DNA from: Nocardia cyriacigeorgica GUH-2
GTDB lineage: Bacteria > Actinomycetota > Actinomycetes > Mycobacteriales > Mycobacteriaceae
DNA: 64,000 nt
NCBI RefSeq assembly: GCF_000284035.1
Contig: NC_016887.1
Span: forward strand, 4,030,001 to 4,094,000
Direction of reading: 5' to 3'
Shown: positions 43,568-52,500 of the stretch, one piece after another
How positions within the stretch are numbered: position 1 is the first letter of the stretch
Layout: the number at the start of each line of letters is the position of its first letter
Made by a program: the position numbers and the translations under genes
Notes under the pieces: model-generated
The model's input: the letters and a program-made list of their open reading frames with translations, nothing else
Databases searched by the model: none
Told to the model about the DNA's origin: nothing

Positions 43568-44476
43568 TCACGCCGGGCGCTGCGTGCGAATGATCTCGGC
43601 GATATAGGCGTAATCGTCGGCGCGCGCGGTCGAGGCTCGGTAGACCATGCCGAGGGTGCGGCCGGGAGCCGGGTCGGCGAAGCGCGCGGTGGCCAAGGTG
43701 CCGCGCGCGGTCTCGGCGGCCACCGCCATCTCCGGGATCAGCGTGATACCGAGTCCACCCGCGACGCACTGCACCACCGTCGCCAGCGACGCCGCGCGAG
43801 TATCGCCGACGGCGGCCGGGTGGGCGTCGGCCGAACGGCACAACTCCAGGGTCTGATCACGCAGGCAATGGCCCTCGTCGAGCAACAGCATCGGCAGCGC
43901 GTCCAGGCTGGCGGGCTCGATATCGGTGCGCCCGGCCAGCTCGTGCTCGCGGGGCACGACCAGCACGAACTCCTCGGTGTACAACGGGATCTCCACCAGG
44001 CCCGACGCCTCGGTGGGCAGCGCCAGCACCGCGACATCGAGGATCCCGGTGCGCAGACCGTCGAGCAGCCGGGCCGTCTGATCCTCGACCACCTGCGGCA
44101 CCAGCGCGGGCAGTTTGCGCCGCAACGCCGGCAGCAGCGACGGCAGGATGTAGGGGGCAGCCGTCGGGATGATGCCCATGCGCAGCGTGCCACCGAGTCC
44201 ATCACCGGTGGCCGAGGCCAGGAATCGGTCGGCCGCCTCCAGCGTCGCCATCGCCTGTGGCAGCAACCGCATTCCGGCCGCGGTCACCAGCACCCGCCGC
44301 GTGCTGCGCTCGATCAGCTGCAAGCCGAGGCCGTGTTCGAGCGCGGCCAGCGCCTGCGATAACGTGGGCTGGCTCACATTGAGCCGGGCCGCAGCCGTGC
44401 CGAAGTGCCGGTACTCCGCGATCGCGACGAACGCACGCAGCTGCGACAGGGTTGGCTGATAAGTCTGATCAGTCAC
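43568..44476 (-). CDS. oxyR: LysR-type peroxide regulator OxyR
   Basis: A 302-residue LysR-family activator/repressor that senses H2O2 by forming a disulfide. The N-terminal helix-turn-helix is near 25-55 (FGTAAARLNVSQPTLSQALA). The redox pair Cys204 and Cys213 lies in EGHCLRDQTLELC, with the same spacing as Cys199/Cys208 of E. coli. It is divergent from ahpCD with 132 bases between the starts. In M. tuberculosis oxyR is broken; here it is intact. GTG at 44476 starts the conserved N-terminus. Confidence 0.96.
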   Translation of the reverse strand: MTDQTYQPTLSQLRAFVAIAEYRHFGTAAARLNVSQPTLSQALAALEHGLGLQLIERSTRRVLVTAAGMRLLPQAMATLEAADRFLASATGDGLGGTLRMGIIPTAAPYILPSLLPALRRKLPALVPQVVEDQTARLLDGLRTGILDVAVLALPTEASGLVEIPLYTEEFVLVVPREHELAGRTDIEPASLDALPMLLLDEGHCLRDQTLELCRSADAHPAAVGDTRAASLATVVQCVAGGLGITLIPEMAVAAETARGTLATARFADPAPGRTLGMVYRASTARADDYAYIAEIIRTQRPA

Positions 44477-44501
44477 GCCTATCAGTGTAGTGCGACTTAT
44501 C
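44458..44501. promoter_or_regulatory. putative OxyR operator between oxyR and ahpC
   Basis: Inverted arms GATAAGTC (44458-44465) and GACTTATC (44494-44501) enclose two further ATCAG elements, including the palindrome CTGATCAG. The CTTATC/GATAAG half-sites match those known for actinobacterial OxyR. The left arm lies inside the first codons of oxyR, allowing autoregulation. Confidence 0.6.
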
Positions 44502-44608
44502 ACCTTTACCTTTCACCGGTTGTTGGGCAAGATCACAGATGAGCTTTTTCGCACCCGCCGGCTGGTCGATCGACCACGCCGGCTACCGACATGACAGAGG
44601 AGATGAGC

Positions 44609-45196
44609 ATGGCCCTGCTGACCATCGGCGACCAGTTCCCGGCGTACAACCTCACCGCGGTGATCGGCGGTGACCTGTCGAAGGTCGACGCTCAGCAGCC
44701 AGACGACTACTTCACCCAGATCACCAGCGACGACCACGCCGGCAAGTGGCGGATCGTGTTCTTCTGGCCGAAGGACTTCACCTTCGTCTGCCCCACCGAG
44801 ATCGCCGCGTTCGGCAAGCTCAACGACGAATTCGCCGACCGTGACGCCCAGGTGCTCGGTGTGTCGGTGGACAACGAGTTCGTGCACTTCCAGTGGCGCG
44901 CCCAGCACGAGGACCTGAAGACCCTGCCGTTCCCGATGCTGTCGGACATCAAGCGTGAACTGGCCACCGCCACCGGCGTTCTCAATGCCGACGGCGTCGC
45001 CGACCGCGCCACCTTCATCATCGACCCGAACAACGAGATCCAGTTCGTCTCGGTCACCGCCGGTTCCGTCGGCCGCAACGTCGACGAGGTGCTGCGCGTG
45101 CTCGACGCGCTGCAGTCCGACGAGCTGTGCGCCTGCAACTGGAAGAAGGGCGATCCCACCATCAACGCCGGCGAGCTGCTGGCCGCGAGCGTCTGA
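44609..45196 (+). CDS. ahpC: alkyl hydroperoxide reductase C (peroxiredoxin)
   Basis: A 195-residue typical 2-Cys peroxiredoxin that reduces H2O2, organic peroxides and peroxynitrite. Peroxidatic Cys61 is in DFTFVCPTE; two C-terminal Cys (174 and 176, in DELCACNW) form the special three-Cys relay of actinobacterial AhpC, which uses AhpD as reductant. Sequence is very close to the M. tuberculosis enzyme along its length. The ATG at 44609 fits that family start and has AGAGGAG upstream. ahpD starts 17 bases after the stop. Confidence 0.97.
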   Translation: MALLTIGDQFPAYNLTAVIGGDLSKVDAQQPDDYFTQITSDDHAGKWRIVFFWPKDFTFVCPTEIAAFGKLNDEFADRDAQVLGVSVDNEFVHFQWRAQHEDLKTLPFPMLSDIKRELATATGVLNADGVADRATFIIDPNNEIQFVSVTAGSVGRNVDEVLRVLDALQSDELCACNWKKGDPTINAGELLAASV

Positions 45197-45213
45197 GATC
45201 GAGGTAGTCAGCC

Positions 45214-45753
45214 ATGAGCATCGATAACCTGAAGAACTCGCTACCGGAGTACGCGAAGGACCTCAAGCTCAACCTGTCCTCCATCGCGCGCACCACCGTA
45301 CTGAACGAGCAGCAGCTGTGGGGCACCCTGCTGGCCACCGCCGCCGCGACCCGCTCGGCCACCACCCTGCGCGAGATCGCCGAGGAGGCCGCCGACACCC
45401 TGTCCGCGGAGGCCTACAACGCCGCTCTCGGCGCCGCCTCCATCATGGGCATGAACAATGTGTTCTACCGCGGCAAGGCGTTCCTCGGCGGCAAGTACGA
45501 CGATCTGCGGGCCGGTCTGCGCATGCAGATCATCGGCACCCCCGGCGTCGACAAGGCCGACTTCGAGCTGTGGTCGTTCGCGGTGTCGTCGATCAACGGC
45601 TGCCAGCACTGCCTGGAGGCGCACGAGCACACCCTGCGCGAAGAGGGTGTCTCGCGTGAGGTGATCTTCGAGGCGCTGCGCGCGGCCGCGATCGTGGCCG
45701 GTGTCGGCCAGGCCGTGCAGACCACCGAGGCGCTGGCCACGGCAGCGGTCTGA
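45214..45753 (+). CDS. ahpD: alkylhydroperoxidase AhpD
   Basis: A 179-residue thioredoxin-like reductant of AhpC, linked to lipoamide and dihydrolipoamide dehydrogenase. Catalytic Cys130 and Cys133 are in NGCQHCLEAHEHT; Glu118 and His137, which form the proton relay in the mycobacterial enzyme, are also in place. It is co-transcribed with ahpC and followed by a strong hairpin. Confidence 0.97.
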   Translation: MSIDNLKNSLPEYAKDLKLNLSSIARTTVLNEQQLWGTLLATAAATRSATTLREIAEEAADTLSAEAYNAALGAASIMGMNNVFYRGKAFLGGKYDDLRAGLRMQIIGTPGVDKADFELWSFAVSSINGCQHCLEAHEHTLREEGVSREVIFEALRAAAIVAGVGQAVQTTEALATAAV

Positions 45754-45773
45754 CCAGCGTTTTCTGCCACGTC

Positions 45774-45806
45774 GATGGCCCCGGCCCCGTGCGGGTCGGG
45801 GCCATC
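45774..45806 (+). terminator. terminator of ahpCD
   Basis: GATGGCCCCG (45774-45783) and its complement (45797-45806) form a 10-bp stem shortly after the ahpD stop. Confidence 0.75.
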
Positions 45807-45895
45807 GTCATCCCGTCGTGTTTGCCAGACATTTGCTGTGATGTGCGACATTCATCCCCTTACTGCGGCTCGCGCGCCGAGTACGCTCGGCTGAC

Positions 45896-46570
45896 ATGGG
45901 CACACAGGCGGAAGTGTTGCGGGTATTCACCGATACGGCGGGGCGATTCGGCAACCAGTTGGGTGTCGTGCGGGCTACCGAGGTCGCGGAGCCGCAGCGG
46001 CAGGCCGTCGCGGCCCGGCTGGGCTACAGCGAGACGGTGTTCGTGGAGGATCCGGTCGACGAGATCGCCCGGGTCCGCATCTACACCCCCGCGGTGGAAT
46101 TGCCCTTCGCCGGGCATCCCTCGGTCGGCACCGGCTGGTGGCTGGCCGAACGCGGCCTGCCCGTGCACACCCTCGACGTGCCGGCCGGACCGGTGCCGGT
46201 GGAGCTGGCCGACGGCATGGTTTGGATCCGGGCCCGGGGTACCTGGGCCCCGGCGTTCACCTTCCATCAGCTCGAGCAGCCCGAGGAACTCGCCCTGCTC
46301 GATCCCGCCGACTACACCGACGGCTCGCACTATCTGTGGGCGTGGACCGACGAACACCGCGGTGCGGTCCGCTCCCGGATGTTCGCGCCCGCCATGGGAA
46401 TCGCCGAGGACGAGGCCACCGGTGCCGCGGCGGTCGCGCTGACGGCACTGCTGCGGCGTGGCCTGAAGATCACCCAGGGCCAGGGGTCGCAGATCTTCAC
46501 CGAATGGGATTCCGACGGCTGGGTGCGCCTGGGCGGGCGGGTCGTCGCCGATTCGTTCGTGGATCTCTAG
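45896..46570 (+). CDS. PhzF family isomerase-like protein
   Basis: A 224-residue PhzF-fold protein (counterpart of Rv2716). It shows FGNQLGVV near the N-terminus, SETVFVE with the catalytic Glu region of PhzF enzymes, the ELPFAGHPSVGTGWWL block and the C-terminal EDEATGAAAVAL block. PhzF enzymes isomerise small carboxylic acids such as dihydro-hydroxyanthranilate; no phenazine genes are near, so the substrate here is unknown. It is shorter than typical PhzF (about 280). TACGCT lies eight bases before the ATG. Confidence 0.9.
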   Translation: MGTQAEVLRVFTDTAGRFGNQLGVVRATEVAEPQRQAVAARLGYSETVFVEDPVDEIARVRIYTPAVELPFAGHPSVGTGWWLAERGLPVHTLDVPAGPVPVELADGMVWIRARGTWAPAFTFHQLEQPEELALLDPADYTDGSHYLWAWTDEHRGAVRSRMFAPAMGIAEDEATGAAAVALTALLRRGLKITQGQGSQIFTEWDSDGWVRLGGRVVADSFVDL

Positions 46571-46593
46571 GCCGGACGACTCGCCCGGCCGGT

Positions 46594-47214
46594 TCAGTTC
46601 GCCACGGCCGCGATCAGCATGTAGGCGGTGCCGAGGTCCATCACCAGATGCGGTAGCAGTGCGACCGGGCGCGCACCGGCGTGATCGAGCCAGCGCGGCG
46701 TCCGCCCGGTGACCACGCAGCCGAGCAGCACGGCCGCGTCCACCAGGAAGAGCACCGCCAACGCGATCACCGGCCCCGGTGCGGGCCCGCCGTCATGCCC
46801 GCTCCCCGCGTGACCGGACATGGCGTAGAGCATCACCGCGGCGGCGGCCACGTGGTAGCCGAGCGCACCCACGCGGGCCACGGGCAGTGCCCGGCCCTCG
46901 GCCTGCCATTCCACCACCCGGACCAGCAGCAGCATCGCGAACGCGACCGTCATCGCGATCAGGAGCCCGCGCATCGCGGGGCCGTGTGCATGCACCGGGA
47001 AGACCAGCATCGCGAGCATGACCATGCACATGATCAGGTGGGCCGCATCCGATTCCCGATGATGAGCCGGGTTCGGCACGGCTGCCGGCGCCACCGCACC
47101 CGTGGGGACGGGCAACGGTACCGTCACCCGCGCGACCACGACGGCCGCCGCGATCACGAATGCGCCCACCACCATCCACCGCAGCGCCGCATATTCGAGC
47201 ACGAATTCCGCCAC
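46594..47214 (-). CDS. DUF5134 membrane protein
   Basis: A 206-residue protein with six probable transmembrane helices and several conserved His, including HLIMCMVMLAMLVFPVHAHG, MSGHAGSGHDGG and HLVMDLGTAYML. It fits the DUF5134 family of actinobacterial membrane proteins. The His and Met in and near helices suggest metal (copper) binding, but that is only inferred. Its promoter region (47215-47438) holds two CGACGTCG-centred palindromes. It converges on the PhzF gene. Confidence 0.82.
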   Translation of the reverse strand: MAEFVLEYAALRWMVVGAFVIAAAVVVARVTVPLPVPTGAVAPAAVPNPAHHRESDAAHLIMCMVMLAMLVFPVHAHGPAMRGLLIAMTVAFAMLLLVRVVEWQAEGRALPVARVGALGYHVAAAAVMLYAMSGHAGSGHDGGPAPGPVIALAVLFLVDAAVLLGCVVTGRTPRWLDHAGARPVALLPHLVMDLGTAYMLIAAVAN

Positions 47215-47362
47215 CCCGCACCGCCTTTCGCCGCAGCGACCGTGGATACCGCGCTCTCCATGATCGCATCAGCGCAGGCGTTGCGGCGTCCTTTCGTCGC
47301 CGATCGTGCGCGGACGCCGTGGCGAATCGGATCGACCTGCCCGGTACGAATCGAGTCGACAC

Positions 47363-47403
47363 CACGACGTCGTGCTACCCGAACCAGGCCGCGCGACGTC
47401 GCG
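47363..47403. promoter_or_regulatory. two perfect 12-bp palindromes upstream of the DUF5134 gene
   Basis: CACGACGTCGTG (47363-47374) and CGCGACGTCGCG (47392-47403) share the core CGACGTCG, with centres 29 bp apart. They lie between the DUF5134 start and the aminotransferase stop, so they can only serve the former. The binding protein is unknown. Confidence 0.5.
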
Positions 47404-47438
47404 GACCACAGCATTCGGAGGACGCCGGGACGCGCTCG

Positions 47439-48662
47439 TCAGCCCAGGGCGCGGCTGAACGCCCCGGCGAGCTCGGCCAGCTGGTCGTCGGTGATGACGA
47501 ACGGCGGGGAGATCTGGAGCGCACCGGCGCCCGCGGCCCGCGAGGAAACACCCTGGGCGCGCAGGGCTTTCACCATGGCGGGCGCTTCGGCGGGATCGGT
47601 GAGCTGCACGGCGGCCACGGCACCGAGCCCGCTGCGGACCTCGGCGACGCGCGGATGCCCGGCCAGCGGTGCGAGGTGCTGGTGCAGGGCCGATTCCAGG
47701 TGCGCGGAGGCGGTGAGCAGGGCTTCGCGTTCGATGATGTCGAGGTTGGCCATGGCCGCGGCAGCCGCAGCGGCGTGCCCGCCGTAGGTGTACCCGTGGC
47801 GCCACCACACGCCGCCGGCGAAGAACGGTTCGGCCACCCGGGGCGCGATGAACACCGCGCCCATCGGCAGATAACCGGAGGTCAGGCCCTTGGCGGTGGT
47901 CATCAGGTCCGGCTCGAGACCGAAACGGGTGGAAGCGAACCAGGATCCGCCGATCCGGCCGAAACCGGTGACCACCTCGTCGGCGACGAACAGGATGTCG
48001 TGATCACGGCAGATGCGGCGTACCTCGTTCAGATAGCCCTCGGGCGGCAGGTACACCCCGCCCGCGCCGATGATGGGCTCGCAGAAGAACGCGGCGATGC
48101 GTTCGGCGCCGAGCTCCTCGATCAGCGCCAGCAGCGACTTCGCGTCGTCCCATTCGACGGTGCGGGCATCGGCCATCAGCTCGCCGTAGCCTTCCCGGTT
48201 CGGTGCCAGACCCGATAGCGCGGTCCCGGCCACGTGCATGCCGTGATAGGCCAGGCGGCGCCCCACGATAATCGACTTGCCGGGTTTGCCGAGCTCGTGC
48301 CAGTAGCGGCGGGCCAGTTTCGCGGCGGTGTCGATGGCATCGGAGCCGCCGGAGGTGAAGAAGATCTTGCTGCCGGGCACCGGCGCCATCGCCGCCAGCC
48401 GTTCGGCCAGTTCGCGGGTGACCGGTGCGGCGAGATCACCGAAATTGGAGTAGTGGGCCAGCCGGGTCAGCTGCCGGGCCACCGCGTCGGCGATCTCCTG
48501 GCGCCCGTGTCCGACGTTGGCGAACCAGAGGCCGGCGGTGGCGTCGAGGTAGCGGTTGCCCGACTCGTCCCAGATGTAGGCAGCCTCACCCCGCGCGACG
48601 ACGAAGGCGCCGTCGCGTTCGATGGCGCCCATATCGGCGAATCCGTGCCACAGTGATCCCAT
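47439..48662 (-). CDS. class III (omega) aminotransferase
   Basis: A 407-residue PLP-dependent class III aminotransferase. SGGSDAIDTAAKLARRYW near 105-125 binds PLP phosphate, YHGMH is the stacking Tyr region, ILFVADEVVTGFGRIG holds the cofactor-ring Asp, and the Schiff-base Lys is in TTAKGLTSGYLPMG. The family includes putrescine, beta-alanine-pyruvate and other omega-amine transaminases; the WFANVGHG and HGYTYGGH blocks fit amine:pyruvate types. It overlaps the upstream membrane-protein gene by 1 base (TGATG). Confidence 0.92.
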   Translation of the reverse strand: MGSLWHGFADMGAIERDGAFVVARGEAAYIWDESGNRYLDATAGLWFANVGHGRQEIADAVARQLTRLAHYSNFGDLAAPVTRELAERLAAMAPVPGSKIFFTSGGSDAIDTAAKLARRYWHELGKPGKSIIVGRRLAYHGMHVAGTALSGLAPNREGYGELMADARTVEWDDAKSLLALIEELGAERIAAFFCEPIIGAGGVYLPPEGYLNEVRRICRDHDILFVADEVVTGFGRIGGSWFASTRFGLEPDLMTTAKGLTSGYLPMGAVFIAPRVAEPFFAGGVWWRHGYTYGGHAAAAAAAMANLDIIEREALLTASAHLESALHQHLAPLAGHPRVAEVRSGLGAVAAVQLTDPAEAPAMVKALRAQGVSSRAAGAGALQISPPFVITDDQLAELAGAFSRALG

Positions 48663-49315
48663 CAGGCGCTCCTCGGTTCGACGGCCCTGCCCCGTCCATC
48701 CTGCCAGCGTCGCGCGAGCCCGCCGAGCGCCACGACCGCCACCGCGAGCAGCGCGAACACGCCGGCGAGCACCACCAGGCCGATGAACAGCGAGACATAT
48801 CCCTGCTCGCGCGGGTCGAGGAACGGATACGGATACCAGTCGACGATCGGGCCGCGGATCAGCGAGTACGCCCCGTACACCGCGGGATAGATCAGCAGCG
48901 CGCCGAGCAGGCGCCCGGTGAGGCCGAGGCTCGCAGGCACCAGCACCCAGTCGAGCATCATCACCAGCGGCAGCACCCGGTGCAGCACATCGTTGATCCA
49001 GCGGTCGGTGAGCATGACGTCGATGTTGGCCAGCAGCACCGCGTACACCACGCCCGTGATCAGCAGATACAGCGTGCTCGCCCCGCGAATGGCCTGCCAG
49101 CGCCGATCGGCCGGGTCGAGCAGGGCGCCGACCAGCAACACCAGCACGCCCAGCACGTTCGATTGGATGGTGAAGTAGCTGAAGTAGTTGGCGACCGAGA
49201 ACCCGGACTCGCCGAGATTGCGCAACGGGATCCAGACCAGTGCGACCACGCCGAGCACACCGAAGGCAAGCCGCAGCACCCGAACCCATACCGGAGCACC
49301 CGAGCTGGTGATCAT
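48662..49315 (-). CDS. Pr6Pr family membrane protein
   Basis: A 217-residue protein with six transmembrane helices of the Pr6Pr (FAR-17a/AIG1-like) type. The hallmark FSYFTIQSNVLGVLVLLVG follows the first helix, and WINDVLHRVLPLVMMLDW and YPAVYGAYSLIRGP come later; the His and Asn/Thr are the conserved residues of AIG1/ADTRP esterases. ATG 49315 begins the first helix. It is co-transcribed with the aminotransferase. Function unknown, possibly a lipid hydrolase. The 198-bp spacer after its start (49316-49513) also holds the hrpA promoter (TAGGCT at 49498). Confidence 0.88.
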   Translation of the reverse strand: MITSSGAPVWVRVLRLAFGVLGVVALVWIPLRNLGESGFSVANYFSYFTIQSNVLGVLVLLVGALLDPADRRWQAIRGASTLYLLITGVVYAVLLANIDVMLTDRWINDVLHRVLPLVMMLDWVLVPASLGLTGRLLGALLIYPAVYGAYSLIRGPIVDWYPYPFLDPREQGYVSLFIGLVVLAGVFALLAVAVVALGGLARRWQDGRGRAVEPRSA

Positions 49316-49513
49316 GGGCCTGATGGTCGCATAACAACGGGCCTTCGACCCCGCGAATCGCGGACGCGCACACCACCGGCAACCCGATGTGTATTCGATC
49401 ACCTCGCCCGCCTACCGCGACTCGATGAGCTGGCCGTCCCCTGCGCCCGCGACGGTGCCGGGCGGAAAACCCGAGGACCGCCGCAGACCGCGTCCATTAG
49501 GCTGGATGCCGCA

Positions 49514-52500
49514 ATGACCAGGACCGCAACCACCCCGCGTGAGCTTCGCACCCGCCTGGCCACTCTCACCCTCCGCGACGAGCATCGGCTGCGCAGGCAG
49601 CTCGACCGCGCGCGCGGCGGTGATCTCGGGCGGATCGAGTCCGAGATCGCGGTGGCCGAACAGCGGATCGCGAACCGGCGGTCTGCCGTACCCGAGATCC
49701 GCTACCCGCAACACCTTCCGGTCACCGCGCGCCGCGACGATATCGCCGCCGCCATCGCCGCCAACCAGGTCGTCATCGTGGCGGGTGAGACGGGCTCGGG
49801 TAAGACCACCCAGATCCCCAAGATCTGCTTGGAACTCGGGCGCGGCATCCGCGGCATGATCGGCCACACCCAGCCGCGCAGGCTCGCCGCCCGCGCCGTC
49901 GCCGAACGCATCGCCGAAGAGCTGGGCACCGAACTCGGCGATGCCGTGGGCTACACGGTCCGCTTCACCGATCAGGCCGCCGAGCACACCGTGGTCAAGC
50001 TGATGACCGACGGCATCCTGCTCGCCGAGATCCAGCGTGACCGGCTGTTGCGCGCCTACGACACGATCATCATCGACGAGGCGCACGAACGCAGCCTCAA
50101 TATCGATTTCCTGCTCGGCTATCTCAAACAGCTGCTGCCGCGCCGGCCCGATCTGAAGGTGATCATCACCTCCGCGACCATCGATCCAGAACTGTTCGCC
50201 CGCCATTTCGCCGACGCCACCGGCACGCCGGCACCGATCGTCGAGGTGTCGGGCCGGTCGTATCCGGTGGAGATCCGCTATCGGCCGCTGGCGCTGCCGG
50301 TGCCCGCCGCTGACGAGGACGACGAGGATCGCGTCCTGGACCGCGACCCGGTGGACGCCATCGGCGACGCGGTGACCGAACTGTTCGCCGAGGGCGACGG
50401 CGATGTGCTGGTGTTCCTGTCCGGTGAACGCGAAATCCGCGACGCCGCCGACGCACTGCGCGAGCTGAAACTCCCCCGCACCGAGATCCTGCCGCTGTAC
50501 GCACGATTGTCGGCGGCCGAACAGCATCGGGTGTTCGCCCCGCACACCGGCCGCCGGGTCGTGCTGGCCACCAATGTCGCCGAGACCTCGCTGACGGTGC
50601 CGGGCATCCGCTATGTCGTCGATCCGGGCACCGCGCGGATCTCACGCTATTCGATGCGCACCAAGGTGCAGCGGCTGCCGATCGAACCGATCTCGCAGGC
50701 CTCGGCCCGGCAGCGTTCCGGGCGGTGCGGTCGAGTGGCCGACGGCATCTGTATCCGGCTGTACTCCGAGGACGATTTCGAATCCCGTCCGCTGTTCACC
50801 GATCCGGAGATTCTGCGCACCAATCTGGCGGCGGTCATTCTGCAAATGACGGCGCTCGGCCTCGGCGATATCGAGAAGTTCCCGTTCGTGGAGCCGCCGG
50901 ACTCGCGCGCGATCCGCGACGGCATCGCCCTGCTCGAAGAGCTGGGTGCCCTCGTGCCCCGGTCCGCGCGCGCGTCAGCGGGCAGCGGCGCCACGACCGA
51001 TAGCGCTGAGCAGCCGTCCGGCTCGGGAGCGGACAACGCGACTGGTCCCGCCGCATCCGGGAAGCCGAGCGAACAGTCGCCCGCGGCCGGCTCGCGCAGC
51101 CGTGGCCGCGGAGCGCGACGTCGCACGGACGACGACGGCGGCCTGTCGCTGACGCCGATCGGCCGCGAGATGGCGCGCCTGCCGGTGGATCCGCGGATGG
51201 CGCGGATGCTGGTGCAGGCTCATCGCGACGGCTGTCTGGCCGAGGTGCTGATCATCGTGGCGGCATTGTCGATCCAGGATGTGCGCGAACGGCCGGCCGA
51301 TCAGCAGCAGGCCGCCGACACCAAACACGCGCGGTTCGTCGTCGAGAACTCCGATTTCCTGGCGTACCTGCGCCTATGGGATTACCTGTCGGTGCAACGT
51401 AAATCATTGTCGTCCAATCAATTCCGGCGGATGTGCCGCGAGGAGTTCCTGCATTATCTGCGTATTCGGGAATGGCAGGACCTGCACGGGCAGTTGCGTA
51501 CCATCACCAAGGGCTTGGGCTGGTCGGCGCACAGCGAGGGCGACAGCCGTGCGGCCGAACCGCAGCGCGGGGCGGCGGCGAAGACGGGCGGGCGCGGCAA
51601 GTCATCCAGCAAGCCCGCCAAGGTTGCCGTAGTCGAGGACGACTCGCTGCCGTGGGATGTGACCGCGATCCATCAGTCGCTGCTGGCGGGCATGCTGTCG
51701 CACATCGGCGTCCGGGAGGCGGAATCGCGCGAGTTCCTCGGTGCGCGCGGTGCGAAGTTCATGATCTTCCCGGGTTCGTCGCTGGCGAAGAAACCGCCGC
51801 GCTGGGTGATGGCCGCCGAACTGGTGGAGACCTCGCGGCTGTGGGGCCGCATGGCCGCGCGGGTGGAGCCGGAATGGGCCGAACGCCTGGCCGGGGATCT
51901 GGTCAAACGCACCTATTCCGAACCGCATTGGTCGTCCAAACGCGGCGTCGCCCGCGCCTATGAACGGGTCACCCTCTACGGCGTTCCGCTGGTGACGCGA
52001 CGGCCGGTCGACTACAGCCGCATCGATCCGGTCATCTCGCGCGAGTTGTTCCTGCGCCATGCCCTGGTGCAGGGCGAATGGCAGACCCACCACGAGTTCT
52101 TCCACCGCAACCGCGAACTGCTCGACGATGTCGCCGATCTCGAACACCGGGCCCGCCGCCGCGACATCCTGGTCGACGACGAGGTGCTGTTCGACTTCTA
52201 CGACCGGCGCATACCCGCCGACATCGTGTCCGTGCGCCACTTCGACAAGTGGTGGCGCACCACCAAACGCACCGATCCCACGCTGCTGGATTTCACCGCC
52301 GACACCGTCGTCAACGAGGGCGCGGCGCCGCTGGATCCGACCGATTTCCCGGACGCCTGGCGCCAGGGCGAGCTGAGTTTTCCGCTCACCTACCAATTCG
52401 AACCCGGCAACGACGATGACGGCGTCACCGCCCGGATCCCGGTCGCGCAGCTGGCGCATGTGCGCGCCATGGGCTTCGACTGGCTGGTGCCCGGCATGCG

